A DNA stretch of 64,000 nt from Rhizobium sp. BK313 (lineage in GTDB: Bacteria; Pseudomonadota; Alphaproteobacteria; Rhizobiales; Rhizobiaceae): the NCBI RefSeq assembly GCF_014193655.1, contig NZ_JACHZQ010000003.1, positions 248,001 to 312,000 on the forward strand. Reading direction: 5' to 3'. Positions 49,772 to 58,660 of the stretch are shown here, one piece after another. How positions within the stretch are numbered: position 1 is the first letter of the stretch; the number at the start of each line of letters is the position of its first letter. A model generated the notes under the pieces. The model searched no databases and was not told the origin of the DNA. It saw only the letters and a list, made by a program, of their open reading frames with translations. A program made the translations under genes and the position numbers.

Positions 49772-50752
49772 TCAGGCGGCCTTGCCGGAGCCAGTAAACT
49801 GGCCCTGCGGGCGATAGCGTACCAAATAGGACGGCAGCACGGAGATGAGCAGGGTCGGCAGCAGGCCGATGCCCTTCAGCGTCCGGCCTTCCGCCTCAGC
49901 TTCCTTGGAGACGACGTTATCACTCTTCAGCAGGCGAACCTGGTCGGGCGTGATCGGCGGAGTGATGAGCGGCAAAGCCGAAGCGACGCCGCCGATGAAG
50001 GAAGCAAGGCCGAACGGCAGCGAAACCAGCGACTTCTTCCGGTTGATAACGGTGAGCGTCGTCTCGAGACATTCGCGGAAAGAAAGCACTTCCGGACCGC
50101 CGAGCTCATAGATCGTGCCGGCTTTCAGCTTGCCATCGACGCCGCGGGCGACTGCTTCGGCGACATCCTCGACATAAACCGGCTGGAACTTCGTCTTGCC
50201 GCCGCCGATCAGCGGCAGGAAGGGTGCGCTGCGTGACATATCGGCGAATTTGTTGAAGAAGCCGTCTTCCGGGCCGAAAACGATCGAAGGGCGCAGGATC
50301 ACCGCATCCGGTTTGATCGACAGAATTGCGGCTTCGGCGCGGGCCTTGGTGCGGGCATAGGCCGAAGGAGAATGGGCGTTGGCGCCGATGGCGGAAATGT
50401 GGGTCAGCGAAGCGCCGACGCCGCGTGCGGCTTCGGCCACGGCTTTGGCGCCAAATTCCTGCACGGCATCGAATGTGTTGCGGCCGCTTTCGGCCAGAAT
50501 GCCGACGCAATTGACCACGTGCTGCGCGCCTTCGACGGCGCGGTCGATGGAGTTGCGGTAGCGCAGGTTCGCCTGGACGATCGAAATTTGGCCGAGATTG
50601 CCCTGCGGCTGCAGATAGCCGGCAAGATCGGGGCGGCGCACGGCGACGCGGATGCGGTAGCCGCGCTTGGCTAGTGCGCGGACGACATGCCGCCCAATGA
50701 AGCCCGATCCTCCGAACACGGTGACGAGCGGCGGAAGGTTGGACAGGGTCAT
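49772..50752 (-). CDS. NDUFA9-like NAD(P)-binding complex I-associated protein
   Basis: The 326-residue protein is an atypical SDR: FGGSGFIGRHVVRALAKRGYRIRV at the start is the NAD(P) site, VQANLRYRNSIDRAV follows, and HISAIGANAHSPSAYARTKARAEAAI has an S-x-Y-x-x-x-K pattern. This is the bacterial counterpart of the mitochondrial complex I accessory subunit NDUFA9. A membrane-interacting tail near residue 255 (LPFGLASFIGGVASALPL) is present. It is a single gene; its exact role in bacteria is unproven. Confidence 0.9.
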   Translation of the reverse strand: MTLSNLPPLVTVFGGSGFIGRHVVRALAKRGYRIRVAVRRPDLAGYLQPQGNLGQISIVQANLRYRNSIDRAVEGAQHVVNCVGILAESGRNTFDAVQEFGAKAVAEAARGVGASLTHISAIGANAHSPSAYARTKARAEAAILSIKPDAVILRPSIVFGPEDGFFNKFADMSRSAPFLPLIGGGKTKFQPVYVEDVAEAVARGVDGKLKAGTIYELGGPEVLSFRECLETTLTVINRKKSLVSLPFGLASFIGGVASALPLITPPITPDQVRLLKSDNVVSKEAEAEGRTLKGIGLLPTLLISVLPSYLVRYRPQGQFTGSGKAA

Positions 50753-50863
50753 GGCAGGCTCCTCGAAAGGCTTAGATAGGGCTGATCTGGTTTCGTCTTA
50801 ACCGATCCGTGGGCCGAGGTGAAGTGCCATCGCGCCGCATGTTCTGGCTGCTTTTTAAAAGCT

Positions 50864-51151
50864 TTAGATGCCTTCGACGACCACCATTTCGGCATCAGCC
50901 ACTTCGTGACGGATTTTAGCAGCAATCTGGTAATCTGGCGAGTTGTAGCAATCGACGGCATGCTGCAGCGACGGGAATTCAATCACGACGTTGCGGCCGC
51001 GGGCCTGACCTTCCAGCGGCGTAAAAGCACCGCCGCGGGCAAGGAAATTCGCGCCGTACTTCTCGAAAGCCGGCTTGGCGGCAGCAACATAGTCCTTGTA
51101 GCGTTCGGGATCGCGAACATCCACGCGTGCGATCCAGTATCCCTTTGCCAT
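50864..51151 (-). CDS. DUF1330 domain-containing protein
   Basis: The 95-residue product fits DUF1330, a ferredoxin-like dimeric alpha/beta barrel fold: GYWIARVDVRDPERYKDYV at the start, GGAFTPLEGQARGRNVVIEF in the middle and CYNSPDYQIAAKIR near the end. I chose the ATG at 51151 because GGGAGA precedes it; the longer frame to 51211 overlaps pyrF. It lies 25 bases downstream of pyrF on the same strand and is probably co-transcribed with it. No activity is established for the family. Confidence 0.9.
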   Translation of the reverse strand: MAKGYWIARVDVRDPERYKDYVAAAKPAFEKYGANFLARGGAFTPLEGQARGRNVVIEFPSLQHAVDCYNSPDYQIAAKIRHEVADAEMVVVEGI

Positions 51152-51176
51152 GTCCGGTCTCCCTGTTTCTTGCAAT

Positions 51177-51869
51177 TTAGAGCGCGGCGTCCATCTCCGC
51201 CAGGATAGCACGGGCGGCTTCCTTCGGATCGGCTGCTTTGACGATGGGCCGGGCGACGACGAGATGGCTTGATCCGGCTTTGATGGCTTCAGCCGGGGTC
51301 ATCACGCGCTTCTGGTCGCCCTTGTCGCTGCCGGCCGGGCGAATGCCGGGCGTCACCAGCGCCATGTCAGGGCCAATGATCTTGCGCACGGCCGCGGATT
51401 CTTCGGCCGAGCATACGATGCCGCCCATGCCGGCAAGAAGCGCCTGTTCAGCGCGGCGCAACACCAGCGTATGCGGGTCGTATTCGTATCCGGCGGCGAT
51501 CAGGTCCTGTTCGTCCATCGAGGTCAGCACGGTGACGCCGAGCAGGCAAAGATCGGAACCTTTGGCCGCGGCAACGGCCGCCTGCATCGCCTTCGGATAG
51601 GCGTGCAGCGTCAGCATCGACATCCCCATCTTGACGATGTTCTCGACGCCGGAAGCGACCGTGTTGTCGATATCGAGCAGCTTCATGTCGAGGAATATCT
51701 TCTTGCCGTCGGCGGCGAGATCGCGGGCCAGTTCAAGCCCCCCGGCAAAAACCAGTTGATAGCCGATCTTGTAGTAGAGAATATCGTCGCCGAGCGCCGC
51801 GATCACCTTTTCGGCCTCCTGAAGGTTTGGAACATCCAGTCCAACGATCAAGCGGTCGCGTGCGGTCAT
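51177..51869 (-). CDS. pyrF: Orotidine 5'-phosphate decarboxylase
   Basis: PyrF makes UMP from OMP in the final de novo pyrimidine step. The 230-residue TIM barrel has the first Asp in LIVGLDVPNLQEA, the catalytic Lys-Asp array in KKIFLDMKLLDIDNTVASG, TLHAYPKAMQAA, and the phosphate site GIRPAGSDKGDQKR. I chose the ATG at 51869, which gives the normal length; 30 upstream in-frame codons run into the phosphatase gene. It is one base from the histidine phosphatase stop. Confidence 0.97.
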   Translation of the reverse strand: MTARDRLIVGLDVPNLQEAEKVIAALGDDILYYKIGYQLVFAGGLELARDLAADGKKIFLDMKLLDIDNTVASGVENIVKMGMSMLTLHAYPKAMQAAVAAAKGSDLCLLGVTVLTSMDEQDLIAAGYEYDPHTLVLRRAEQALLAGMGGIVCSAEESAAVRKIIGPDMALVTPGIRPAGSDKGDQKRVMTPAEAIKAGSSHLVVARPIVKAADPKEAARAILAEMDAAL

Positions 51870-51870
51870 C

Positions 51871-52458
51871 TCAAGTCCATCCCTGCCAATCTTCCATAGG
51901 CGTCCAGTCGCATGAGAGGGCGCGCTTCGCAAGATCAAAACAGAAAAGATTGCCGCCACCCGGTGGTTGATCGCCCTGCCGCGCGATCGGCTTTCCCTCG
52001 AGATGGCATTTCAGCAGTGTCCCAACACCGCCATGGCCGACAAAGGCAACTGGCACTTGCGGTTTATGGCGTGAAAGGACCGCCTCGACGTGGGAGACGA
52101 TTCGCGCCTGCGCGTCGATAGCGCGCTCCCAGCCTTTGAAGCTCTCGTGCGGGTGGGCAAAGAACCAGTCCGCCGCCTTCTCGAATTCCGGTGGCGCCAG
52201 GAAGCCGGTAGCGCTCCGGTCGTTCTCATGCATGGCTTCGATGATCTCGACCGTCGCGCCGCTCGCCGTCGCCAGGATCTCGGCGGTCTCGATCGCCTTA
52301 CGTTCGCCGCTGGAGACGATCAAGCCAAGGTCGCCCGCCCACGGGCGGGTTGCCGCTATTCGCGCCCGCGCCGCACCGATGTTGGACAGACCCCATTCCG
52401 GAACCGGGACAGAGGGATCGATGCGCACCTGCGGGTGGGTGATATAGAGTGCGAACAT
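51871..52458 (-). CDS. Histidine phosphatase (phosphoglycerate-mutase-like) family protein
   Basis: The 195-residue protein has a variant of the phosphatase histidine motif: FALYITHPQV replaces the usual L-x-x-x-R-H-G, so the Arg is not visible. The later parts fit better: GLIVSSGERKAIETAEILA, and a C-terminal VAFVGHGGVGTLLKC with the second His. I chose the ATG at 52458; a TTG at 52470 would overlap pmtA. It lies between pmtA and pyrF on the same strand. Activity may be altered because of the N-terminal motif change. Confidence 0.85.
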   Translation of the reverse strand: MFALYITHPQVRIDPSVPVPEWGLSNIGAARARIAATRPWAGDLGLIVSSGERKAIETAEILATASGATVEIIEAMHENDRSATGFLAPPEFEKAADWFFAHPHESFKGWERAIDAQARIVSHVEAVLSRHKPQVPVAFVGHGGVGTLLKCHLEGKPIARQGDQPPGGGNLFCFDLAKRALSCDWTPMEDWQGWT

Positions 52459-52466
52459 GATCCAGC

Positions 52467-53060
52467 TCAACCGCGACGATAGACCCAGAGCTGCGCTGGC
52501 GGAATGTTGCGGACAATGAAGTCGAAATGCTGGATATGGTAGCGATCCGGCCGGGCGATGATTGGTGAGACCGGGCCATAGGAAATCTGCACCACAGGGC
52601 GGCCGGGCGGCATACGGTCCAGCAGGCTTTCAAGCAGAGCGACGCGCGCCTTCATTGGGAAATTCAGCAGCGGGATGCCGGAGACGACGGAATCGAATGT
52701 CTGGCCGCGCAATACCCCAAGCGTCTTGTCGAGATCGAACGCATCACCATTGATGAAATGGACGCCCGGATAGAGGCGAACGAGATGATTGTAGAAGTCG
52801 GTGGAATATTCGACGGCGACGAGATTTTCCGGTTCAACACCGCGCGCCAGGATCGCCTTGGTGATCGCGCCTGTTCCAGGACCGAGCTCCAGCACCGGCA
52901 GGCCGGAATGGATATTGACGACGCTCGCCATCTTGCGAGCGGTGATCGAGGATGTCGGAACGATCGAACCGACCGTTTTCGGGCCTTGCATCATGCCTTT
53001 GAAGAAACGGATTTCTTCATCGAACTTCTTGCCCAGCCGTTCCTTGAGACGCAGCGCCAT
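52467..53060 (-). CDS. pmtA: Phospholipid N-methyltransferase, PmtA (rhizobial type)
   Basis: PmtA methylates phosphatidylethanolamine stepwise to phosphatidylcholine at the membrane. The 197-residue protein has the rhizobial-type N-terminus (RFFKGMMQGPKTVGSIVPTS, with an amphipathic helix before it), motif I VLELGPGTGAITKAIL, and VSGIPLLNFPMKARVALLE, like Sinorhizobium and Agrobacterium PmtA. The ATG at 53060 follows GGGGGAGAGC. It precedes the histidine phosphatase by eight bases. The call is by sight to that family. Confidence 0.9.
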   Translation of the reverse strand: MALRLKERLGKKFDEEIRFFKGMMQGPKTVGSIVPTSSITARKMASVVNIHSGLPVLELGPGTGAITKAILARGVEPENLVAVEYSTDFYNHLVRLYPGVHFINGDAFDLDKTLGVLRGQTFDSVVSGIPLLNFPMKARVALLESLLDRMPPGRPVVQISYGPVSPIIARPDRYHIQHFDFIVRNIPPAQLWVYRRG

Positions 53061-53175
53061 GCTCTCCCCCACCAGATCTTTACAGTTGCGACTTACATAT
53101 CGCTTATGTCTTATCTTGCAATGCCGTGACGCAATAACAAGAGAAAATGTCGCAATCTATACAGGCTAAAATAAA

Positions 53176-53214
53176 AGCGCCCTTCGTTCATAAGAACGCA
53201 TGAAAGGGCGCTTC
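53176..53214. terminator. dnaN terminator
   Basis: AAGCGCCCTT pairs with AAGGGCGCTT across a 19-base loop, eight bases beyond the minus-strand dnaN stop. On the minus strand the stem is followed by TTATTTTAGCC. Position fits a dnaN transcript end. Confidence 0.75.
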
Positions 53215-53221
53215 GGTTTCG

Positions 53222-54340
53222 CTAGACGCGCATCGGCATCAGGACGTAGAGAGCGTCGTCGCCGGCCGTGTCGCGGATCAGTGTCGGCGAGCCGGCATCG
53301 GCGAGCAGGAAAATCGCCGCATCGCCGGACAACTGCGCCGTGATGTCGAGCAGATATTTGGCGTTGAACCCGATTTCCATCGCCTCCATGTCGTAGCCGA
53401 CGGCAACCTCTTCCGTAGCACTTCCGGAGTCCGGATTATTGACCGTCAGCAGTAGCTGGCCGTCCGATAGCGCCAGCTTCACGGCACGGCCCCGTTCAGA
53501 CGAAATGGTCGAGACACGGTCGACGGCCTGGGCGAACGTCTCGCAATCGACCCGCATTTCCTTGTCATTGCTGGTCGGGATGACGCGCTGATAGTCAGGG
53601 AAGGTGCCGTCGATCAGCTTCGAGGTCATGACGATCGAACCGATCGTCAGGCGGATCTTCGCATCAGACACTTCGACCGTGACTATGACATCGGGGCTGT
53701 CGACCAGCTTCTGCAGCTCGCCGACCGTTTTGCGCGGAATGATGATGCCCGGCATGCCTTCCGAGCCCGAAGGGGCGTCGACATCGGCGCGGGCGAGACG
53801 GTGACCATCGGTGGCCACGGCCCTCAGCTTCAGATCACCCTTGCTTTCGATCGTGTGGAAGAAGATGCCGTTCAGATAATAACGCGTCTCTTCGGTGGAG
53901 ATCGCAAACTGCGTTCGGTCGATCAGCATCTTCAGGTCCGACGCCTTCAGTTTGAAGGAATGGCTGAAGCTGCCGGCGGTCAGGTCCGGGAAATCGGATT
54001 CCGGCAGGCATTGAAGGGAGAATTTCGAGCGGCCGGAGGCAACCGTCATCGAACTGCCGTCGGGGTTGGTGGCGAGAAGCACTTCCGAACCGTCCGGCAG
54101 CTTACGCACGATGTCGTAGAGCAGATGTGCCGGCACGGTGGTGGCGCCGGCCTTCTCGACATTGGCGGGCGTCGCTTCGGTGATTTCAAGATCGAGGTCG
54201 GTCGCCTTCATGTCGAGGTTCGCGCCCTCGGCCTTGAGCAATACGTTGGACAGGATCGGGATCGTGTTGCGACGCTCGACCACGCGATGCACGTGGTTCA
54301 GCGATTTCAGGAGGTTCGACCGCTCAATTGTAATACGCAT
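53222..54340 (-). CDS. dnaN: DNA polymerase III beta subunit (sliding clamp)
   Basis: The clamp encircles DNA as a dimer and tethers polymerase III. The 372-residue product has three clamp domains. It starts MRITIERSNLLKSLNHVHRV, has FSLQCLPESDFPDL and YYLNGIFFHTIESKGDLKL, and the conserved end YVLMPMRV, which lines the peptide-binding pocket. I chose the ATG at 54340, which gives the standard length; the open frame continues to 54643 but looks non-coding. It is divergent from rsmI across 247 bases in which I see no gene. Confidence 0.98.
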   Translation of the reverse strand: MRITIERSNLLKSLNHVHRVVERRNTIPILSNVLLKAEGANLDMKATDLDLEITEATPANVEKAGATTVPAHLLYDIVRKLPDGSEVLLATNPDGSSMTVASGRSKFSLQCLPESDFPDLTAGSFSHSFKLKASDLKMLIDRTQFAISTEETRYYLNGIFFHTIESKGDLKLRAVATDGHRLARADVDAPSGSEGMPGIIIPRKTVGELQKLVDSPDVIVTVEVSDAKIRLTIGSIVMTSKLIDGTFPDYQRVIPTSNDKEMRVDCETFAQAVDRVSTISSERGRAVKLALSDGQLLLTVNNPDSGSATEEVAVGYDMEAMEIGFNAKYLLDITAQLSGDAAIFLLADAGSPTLIRDTAGDDALYVLMPMRV

Positions 54341-54587
54341 GATGCTACCGCTTTCGACCGTTACTGCCCGGGCGGCCACAGGCGCCCGAAGGATGCTTTT
54401 TCGGACAAGGCCCGAGATTGGACGGGCAAAATGACAGAACTCAGCATGCGAATGCAAGAGGCATCGGGATCTGCTGCTCGTCATTTCGATATTTGGCCGA
54501 CAATGCTCACAGGATTTGCATCGCTCTTGCCGTCGGGCCATACCTCGCCCATAAAGATGATGATTCCCAGGCGAATTCAGGGTCGGT

Positions 54588-55496
54588 ATGAGCGACGAAC
54601 ATACAAGCAGCGGAGCGCGCAGCTTCCGCCTGCATAATACCACAGTTCCCGCCCGGCCGCTGGAGTCGGCGCTTTATCTCGTCGCCACGCCGATTGGCAA
54701 TCTTGGTGATATCACGCTGCGGGCACTGGAGACGCTGGCCGGCGCCGACGTCCTCGCCTGCGAGGATACGCGTGTCACCCGCGTGCTGCTTGACCGTTAC
54801 GGCATCCAGAACAGGCCCTTCGCCTATCATGAGCACAATGCCGACGAGGCCGGGCCGCGGCTGCTGCAGGCGCTGGAAGCTGGCCGCTCGGTAGCGCTGG
54901 TATCCGATGCCGGCACGCCGCTGGTCTCCGATCCCGGTTACCGGCTGGCGCAGCAGGCGATTGAGGCGGGTTATCGTGTCGTGCCGATCCCCGGCGCCTC
55001 GGCCCCGCTCGCCGCGCTGGTCGGCTCCGGCCTGCCCAATGACGCCTTTTTCTTCGCCGGTTTCCTTCCCGCCAAGGACAAGGGCAAACGTGACCGGCTC
55101 GCCGAGCTTGCCGCCATTCCCGCGACCTTGATTTTCTTTGAATCACCCCATCGCATCGCCGCGACGCTCGCCGCGGCCGCCGATGTACTTGGCGGCAAGC
55201 GCAAGGCGGCTGTCTGCCGCGAACTCACCAAGACCTTCGAGGAATTCCGTCGCGGCTCGCTCACCGAGCTCGCAGTGTTCTATGAGGCCGTCGAACATGT
55301 GAAAGGCGAGATCGTGCTGCTCGTCGGTCCGCCGCCGGAAAATGTAGCGGCGGAGGCGGATGTCGAGGCCATTCTTAGCGATCTCGCGGGGACCATGCCG
55401 ACCGCCAAGGCCGCGGCGGAGGCAGCGCGCTTGACCGGCCTGCCGCGCAAGGACCTTTACCAACGTTTACTCGATATGAAAGAGCGGCATGACTGA
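54588..55496 (+). CDS. rsmI: 16S rRNA (cytidine(1402)-2'-O)-methyltransferase
   Basis: RsmI methylates the 2'-O of C1402 in the ribosomal decoding centre. The 302-residue protein has the tetrapyrrole-methylase fold: LYLVATPIGNLGDITLRAL at the start, CEDTRVTRVLL, LVSDAGTPLVSDPGYRL, VPIPGASAPLAALVGSGL, and VCRELTKTFEEFRRG. The ATG at 54588 follows AGGGTC. Its stop overlaps the yraN start by eight bases, so the pair is coupled, as in many proteobacteria. Confidence 0.96.
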   Translation: MSDEHTSSGARSFRLHNTTVPARPLESALYLVATPIGNLGDITLRALETLAGADVLACEDTRVTRVLLDRYGIQNRPFAYHEHNADEAGPRLLQALEAGRSVALVSDAGTPLVSDPGYRLAQQAIEAGYRVVPIPGASAPLAALVGSGLPNDAFFFAGFLPAKDKGKRDRLAELAAIPATLIFFESPHRIAATLAAAADVLGGKRKAAVCRELTKTFEEFRRGSLTELAVFYEAVEHVKGEIVLLVGPPPENVAAEADVEAILSDLAGTMPTAKAAAEAARLTGLPRKDLYQRLLDMKERHD

Positions 55497-55857
55497 GATC
55501 GGCGAGAAGCTGAAGCGGCGGAAAGCCTGGCGGCGCGGTCATGTCTCGGAATATGCCGCAGCGCTTTTCCTGTTCTTCAAGGGCTATCGCATTCTCGCCA
55601 TCCGTCACCGCACCAAGCTCGGCGAAATCGACATCATCGCCCGCAAAGGCGATCTCGCGGTCTTCGTGGAGGTCAAAGCCAGGCGCGGCGAGCCGGAGGC
55701 GATCGATGCCATCTCCTTTTCTGCGCAAAAACGCATTCGTGCTGCCAGCGACCTCTGGCTTGCCGGCCAGCCAGACTATGGGCGCTTATCGCAGCGCTAC
55801 GATATCATCGCCATCCTGCCCGGCCGCTGGCCTCGGCATTTTCCGGATGCTTTTTGA
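55489..55857 (+). CDS. yraN: YraN/UPF0102 family endonuclease-like protein
   Basis: The 122-residue product fits UPF0102: an N-terminal basic segment (KLKRRKAWRRGHVSEYAA), then the nuclease-like core RTKLGEIDIIARKGDLAVFVEVKAR with the D...E-x-K pattern of restriction-endonuclease folds, and QRYDIIAILPG. The biological role is not settled; a link to DNA repair or Holliday-junction resolution has been suggested for relatives. It overlaps rsmI by eight bases. Confidence 0.92.
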   Translation: MTEIGEKLKRRKAWRRGHVSEYAAALFLFFKGYRILAIRHRTKLGEIDIIARKGDLAVFVEVKARRGEPEAIDAISFSAQKRIRAASDLWLAGQPDYGRLSQRYDIIAILPGRWPRHFPDAF

Positions 55858-55961
55858 GGTTCATTTCATGGAGGCGTCATAAAACGCGCCTATTGCCGGA
55901 CGACCGCGCTTACGCCGCTTTCAGACGTCGCGCTTTATCCCCCACCTCGACAGGCCTCATA

Positions 55962-56957
55962 ATGATCCGCAGCACTGTTTCCGCCTTCGCCGTTCCTTCG
56001 CACGAGGAACGCAAAAGCTTCATTTCGTTGGAAAAGAACCCCGACATTCATGCCGCGACACTGGCTTCGCTCACCTGCATGAATACGGTGCGTCTCGGCG
56101 GCGTGACGGTCGAGTCGGCGCCGCTTGCTTTTCCCTTCACCGTGGCTGCATGGAACTTGGAGCGCTGCCTTTTCCCCATCGAATCCGCCGCCAAGCTGAA
56201 GGCGACTCACGCACCGCTGGTGCTGCTTTCGGAGATGGACGAAGGCATGGCGCGCACGCAGCAACAGGACCCAACCGCCATCGTCGCGGGCGAGCTTGGC
56301 ATGGCCTACGCTTATGGCGTCGAATTCGTCGAACTCAGCCTCGGTTCACAGATCGAACATTCCTTCTGCAAGCAAGATTTCAACGAGAAAGGCTTTCACG
56401 GCAATGCACTGATGGCCTCGACCTCTCTGAAGAATGTCTTCCTGTTCCGCCTGCCGGGCGAGGCCGTCTGGTTCAAGGACAGTAATGAGCAGCCGCGCGT
56501 CGGCGAGCGCTGCGCGATCGGCGCGATCGTCGAGACCGAAGCCGGTCCTTTCGTCGCCGTTTCCGTGCATCTCGAAAGTGCCGCCAACGGTATTTACCGC
56601 GAACGCCAGACGGCGGCGTTGATCGACGCTGTCGAGGCTTTTGCGCCCGGCCTGCCGATCCTGATCGGCGGCGATCTCAACACCGGCAATCACAGCGGCG
56701 GCGATTTTGAGACGGATACGCTTTTTGCCATGGCAGCGGCCCGCGGCTTCGAGCGCCATGGCGGTCCGCTCGATCAGATGAGCACGCGCCCCAGCCTTAT
56801 TACCCGCTTTCCGGAGCGCGCCATGAAGCTCGACTGGTTCTTGAGCCGTGGCCTGAAGATCGGCGAAAGCCGTCTGATCTCCTCGCTCAACGATGAAGGC
56901 AAGCCGCTCTCCGATCATGACATGGTCGTCTGCACCATCGAGGGTTTTGCGCCCTGA
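55962..56957 (+). CDS. Endonuclease/exonuclease/phosphatase family protein
   Basis: The 331-residue protein has the DNase I-like fold: FTVAAWNLERCLFP at about 60-73 holds the first metal residues, VLLSEMDEGMARTQQ the second, ILIGGDLNTGNH the Asp-x-Asn pair and LSDHDMVVCTI the catalytic Asp-His. I prefer the ATG at 55962 (MIRSTVSAF); no strong ribosome site is visible. No signal peptide is seen. It follows yraN by about 104 bases. Substrate could be nucleic acid, lipid or inositol phosphate. Confidence 0.9.
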   Translation: MIRSTVSAFAVPSHEERKSFISLEKNPDIHAATLASLTCMNTVRLGGVTVESAPLAFPFTVAAWNLERCLFPIESAAKLKATHAPLVLLSEMDEGMARTQQQDPTAIVAGELGMAYAYGVEFVELSLGSQIEHSFCKQDFNEKGFHGNALMASTSLKNVFLFRLPGEAVWFKDSNEQPRVGERCAIGAIVETEAGPFVAVSVHLESAANGIYRERQTAALIDAVEAFAPGLPILIGGDLNTGNHSGGDFETDTLFAMAAARGFERHGGPLDQMSTRPSLITRFPERAMKLDWFLSRGLKIGESRLISSLNDEGKPLSDHDMVVCTIEGFAP

Positions 56958-57054
56958 GTCTTGCAATCATTAAAATGCGCGGTTTTTCCTGAACCTTGCC
57001 GTTACCCCTTTCGTGTCATCAATGTGCCAGCATAGATGGCATCGGGGGATTGCT

Positions 57055-57558
57055 ATGGTCTGGAAGTTGATGTTTGCAAGCGTGACAGCCTTTGCCGCGC
57101 GTGCCGTGCCGGTTGCGGTGGCGTCGTCGCCGGCAAAGAATTTCGTGGCGGGTGCTGCCGGCGATATGGAATTGAAGCCGTCGCCGATCGAGCCCACCTG
57201 GATCATTGCCGGCGCGCCCATCGCCCGCTTGGCCGAGCATTCGCGCGGGCAGGACGATGCTGCGCTGACGGCGGTGTGGGATTGCACGGCGGGTGAGTTC
57301 CGTTGGCATTTCGGCTGGGATGAAACCGTGATGATCCTCGAAGGCGAGGTGCATATCACCACGGAGGACGGCGTCGAACGTGTGCTCGGCGCCGGCGACG
57401 TCGCCTATTTTGCCGGCGGCACATGGGCCACATGGCGCATCGATCGCTATGTGAGGAAGGTTGCCTTCTGCCGCAAGCCGTTCCCGAAGCCCTTGACCAT
57501 GGTCTATCGCCTGCGTGACTTCGTAAGACAGGGCGGTGCACAGGGCATTGCTGCCTGA
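57055..57558 (+). CDS. Cupin domain protein (cupin_3/DUF861 type)
   Basis: The product has an N-terminal hydrophobic stretch (VWKLMFASVTAFAARAVPVAVASS) that may be a signal peptide or anchor, followed by one cupin barrel: FRWHFGWDETVMILEGEVHITTEDG (residues about 82-106) and AGDVAYFAGGTWATWRI. The His/Glu metal ligands are partly conserved (WHFGWDE). Cupins of this type include (S)-ureidoglycine aminohydrolase relatives and sugar enzymes; the role here is unknown. The ATG at 57055 has CGGGGGA upstream. It is 97 bases before gshB, same strand. Confidence 0.88.
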   Translation: MVWKLMFASVTAFAARAVPVAVASSPAKNFVAGAAGDMELKPSPIEPTWIIAGAPIARLAEHSRGQDDAALTAVWDCTAGEFRWHFGWDETVMILEGEVHITTEDGVERVLGAGDVAYFAGGTWATWRIDRYVRKVAFCRKPFPKPLTMVYRLRDFVRQGGAQGIAA

Positions 57559-57655
57559 CCGCGCAGACTGACGCCTTCGTGAAGCGCTTGAATAGCCGTT
57601 GCGTTTGAAAGCCGGGCGACCTAAATCTGTCCGCGAATTCGAGCGAGGGCAAACT

Positions 57656-58603
57656 ATGGCTGGTATCAAGAATGTTGCGGTCCAGATGGACCATGTGAAG
57701 AGCATCAACATCGGGGGCGACTCGACCTTCGCAATGAGCCTCGAAGCCCAGAACCGTGGCTATAAGCTCTTTCACTACACACCCGAGCGTCTGAGCATGC
57801 GCGACGGCAAGATCTACGCTTCGGTCGAGCCGATGATCCTGCGCGACGTCAAGGGCGATCACTTCGAACTCGGCGAACCCGAACGCGTCGATCTCTCGAC
57901 CATGGACGTGGTGCTGCTGCGCCAGGACCCGCCCTTCGACATGGCCTACATCACCTCGACGCACCTGCTCGAGCGCATTCATCCGAAGACGCTGGTCGTC
58001 AACGACCCGGCCTGGGTGCGCAATTCGCCGGAAAAGATCTTCGTCACCGAATTCGCCGACCTGATGCCGAAGACGCTGATCACGCGCGATGCCGGCGAAA
58101 TCCGTCGTTTCCGCGAGGAGATGGGCGACATCATCCTGAAGCCGCTTTACGGCAATGGCGGCGCCGGCGTGTTCCATTCGACCCGGGACGACCGCAATCT
58201 CTCTTCCTTGCTCGAAATGTTCGGCCAGCTCTTCCGCGAGCCCTTCATCGCTCAGCAATACCTGCCAGACGTGCGCAAGGGCGACAAGCGCATCATCCTC
58301 GTCGACGGCGAGGCTGTTGGTGCCATCAACCGTGTACCGGCCGAGCATGATAGCCGCTCCAACATGCATGTCGGCGGCCGCGCCGAGGCGACCGAACTGA
58401 CGCCGCGCGAAAAGGAAATCTGCGCGCGCATCGGCCCGGCATTGAAGGCCCGCGGCTTCCTGCTCGTCGGTATTGACGTCATCGGCGACTATATGACCGA
58501 GATCAATGTCACGTCACCGACCGGCCTGCGGGAGGTCAAGCGCTTCGGCGGCGCCGATATCGCCAGCCTGCTGTGGGATGCGATCGAATCCAAGCGTGCC
58601 TGA
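57656..58603 (+). CDS. gshB: Glutathione synthetase
   Basis: GshB joins gamma-glutamylcysteine and glycine with ATP to make glutathione. The 315-residue protein has the ATP-grasp fold: VAVQMDHVKSINIGGDSTF, RQDPPFDMAYITSTHLLE, VNDPAWVRNSPEK, IILKPLYGNGGAGVF and a C-terminal EINVTSPTGLREV with magnesium-binding Glu and Asn. I chose the ATG at 57656, which gives the standard length. The stop is followed by a hairpin at 58615. Confidence 0.97.
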   Translation: MAGIKNVAVQMDHVKSINIGGDSTFAMSLEAQNRGYKLFHYTPERLSMRDGKIYASVEPMILRDVKGDHFELGEPERVDLSTMDVVLLRQDPPFDMAYITSTHLLERIHPKTLVVNDPAWVRNSPEKIFVTEFADLMPKTLITRDAGEIRRFREEMGDIILKPLYGNGGAGVFHSTRDDRNLSSLLEMFGQLFREPFIAQQYLPDVRKGDKRIILVDGEAVGAINRVPAEHDSRSNMHVGGRAEATELTPREKEICARIGPALKARGFLLVGIDVIGDYMTEINVTSPTGLREVKRFGGADIASLLWDAIESKRA

Positions 58604-58614
58604 AGCGGCCGTTA

Positions 58615-58645
58615 GAGAGGACGCGCCATTGCCACCCGTCCTCTC
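58615..58645. terminator. Possible hairpin terminator after gshB
   Basis: GAGAGGACG pairs with CGTCCTCTC across a 13-base loop, 12 bases after the gshB stop and 16 before the stop of a convergent lipoprotein gene. There is no clear T-run, so this is moderate. Confidence 0.5.
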
Positions 58646-58660
58646 GCCTTAGGCGCGAAA

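Noticed and set aside
57356..58369. 337-codon minus-strand frame over gshB and the cupin gene
   Set aside because: It overlaps two genes with clear motifs and strong conservation patterns on the other strand and has no credible start.
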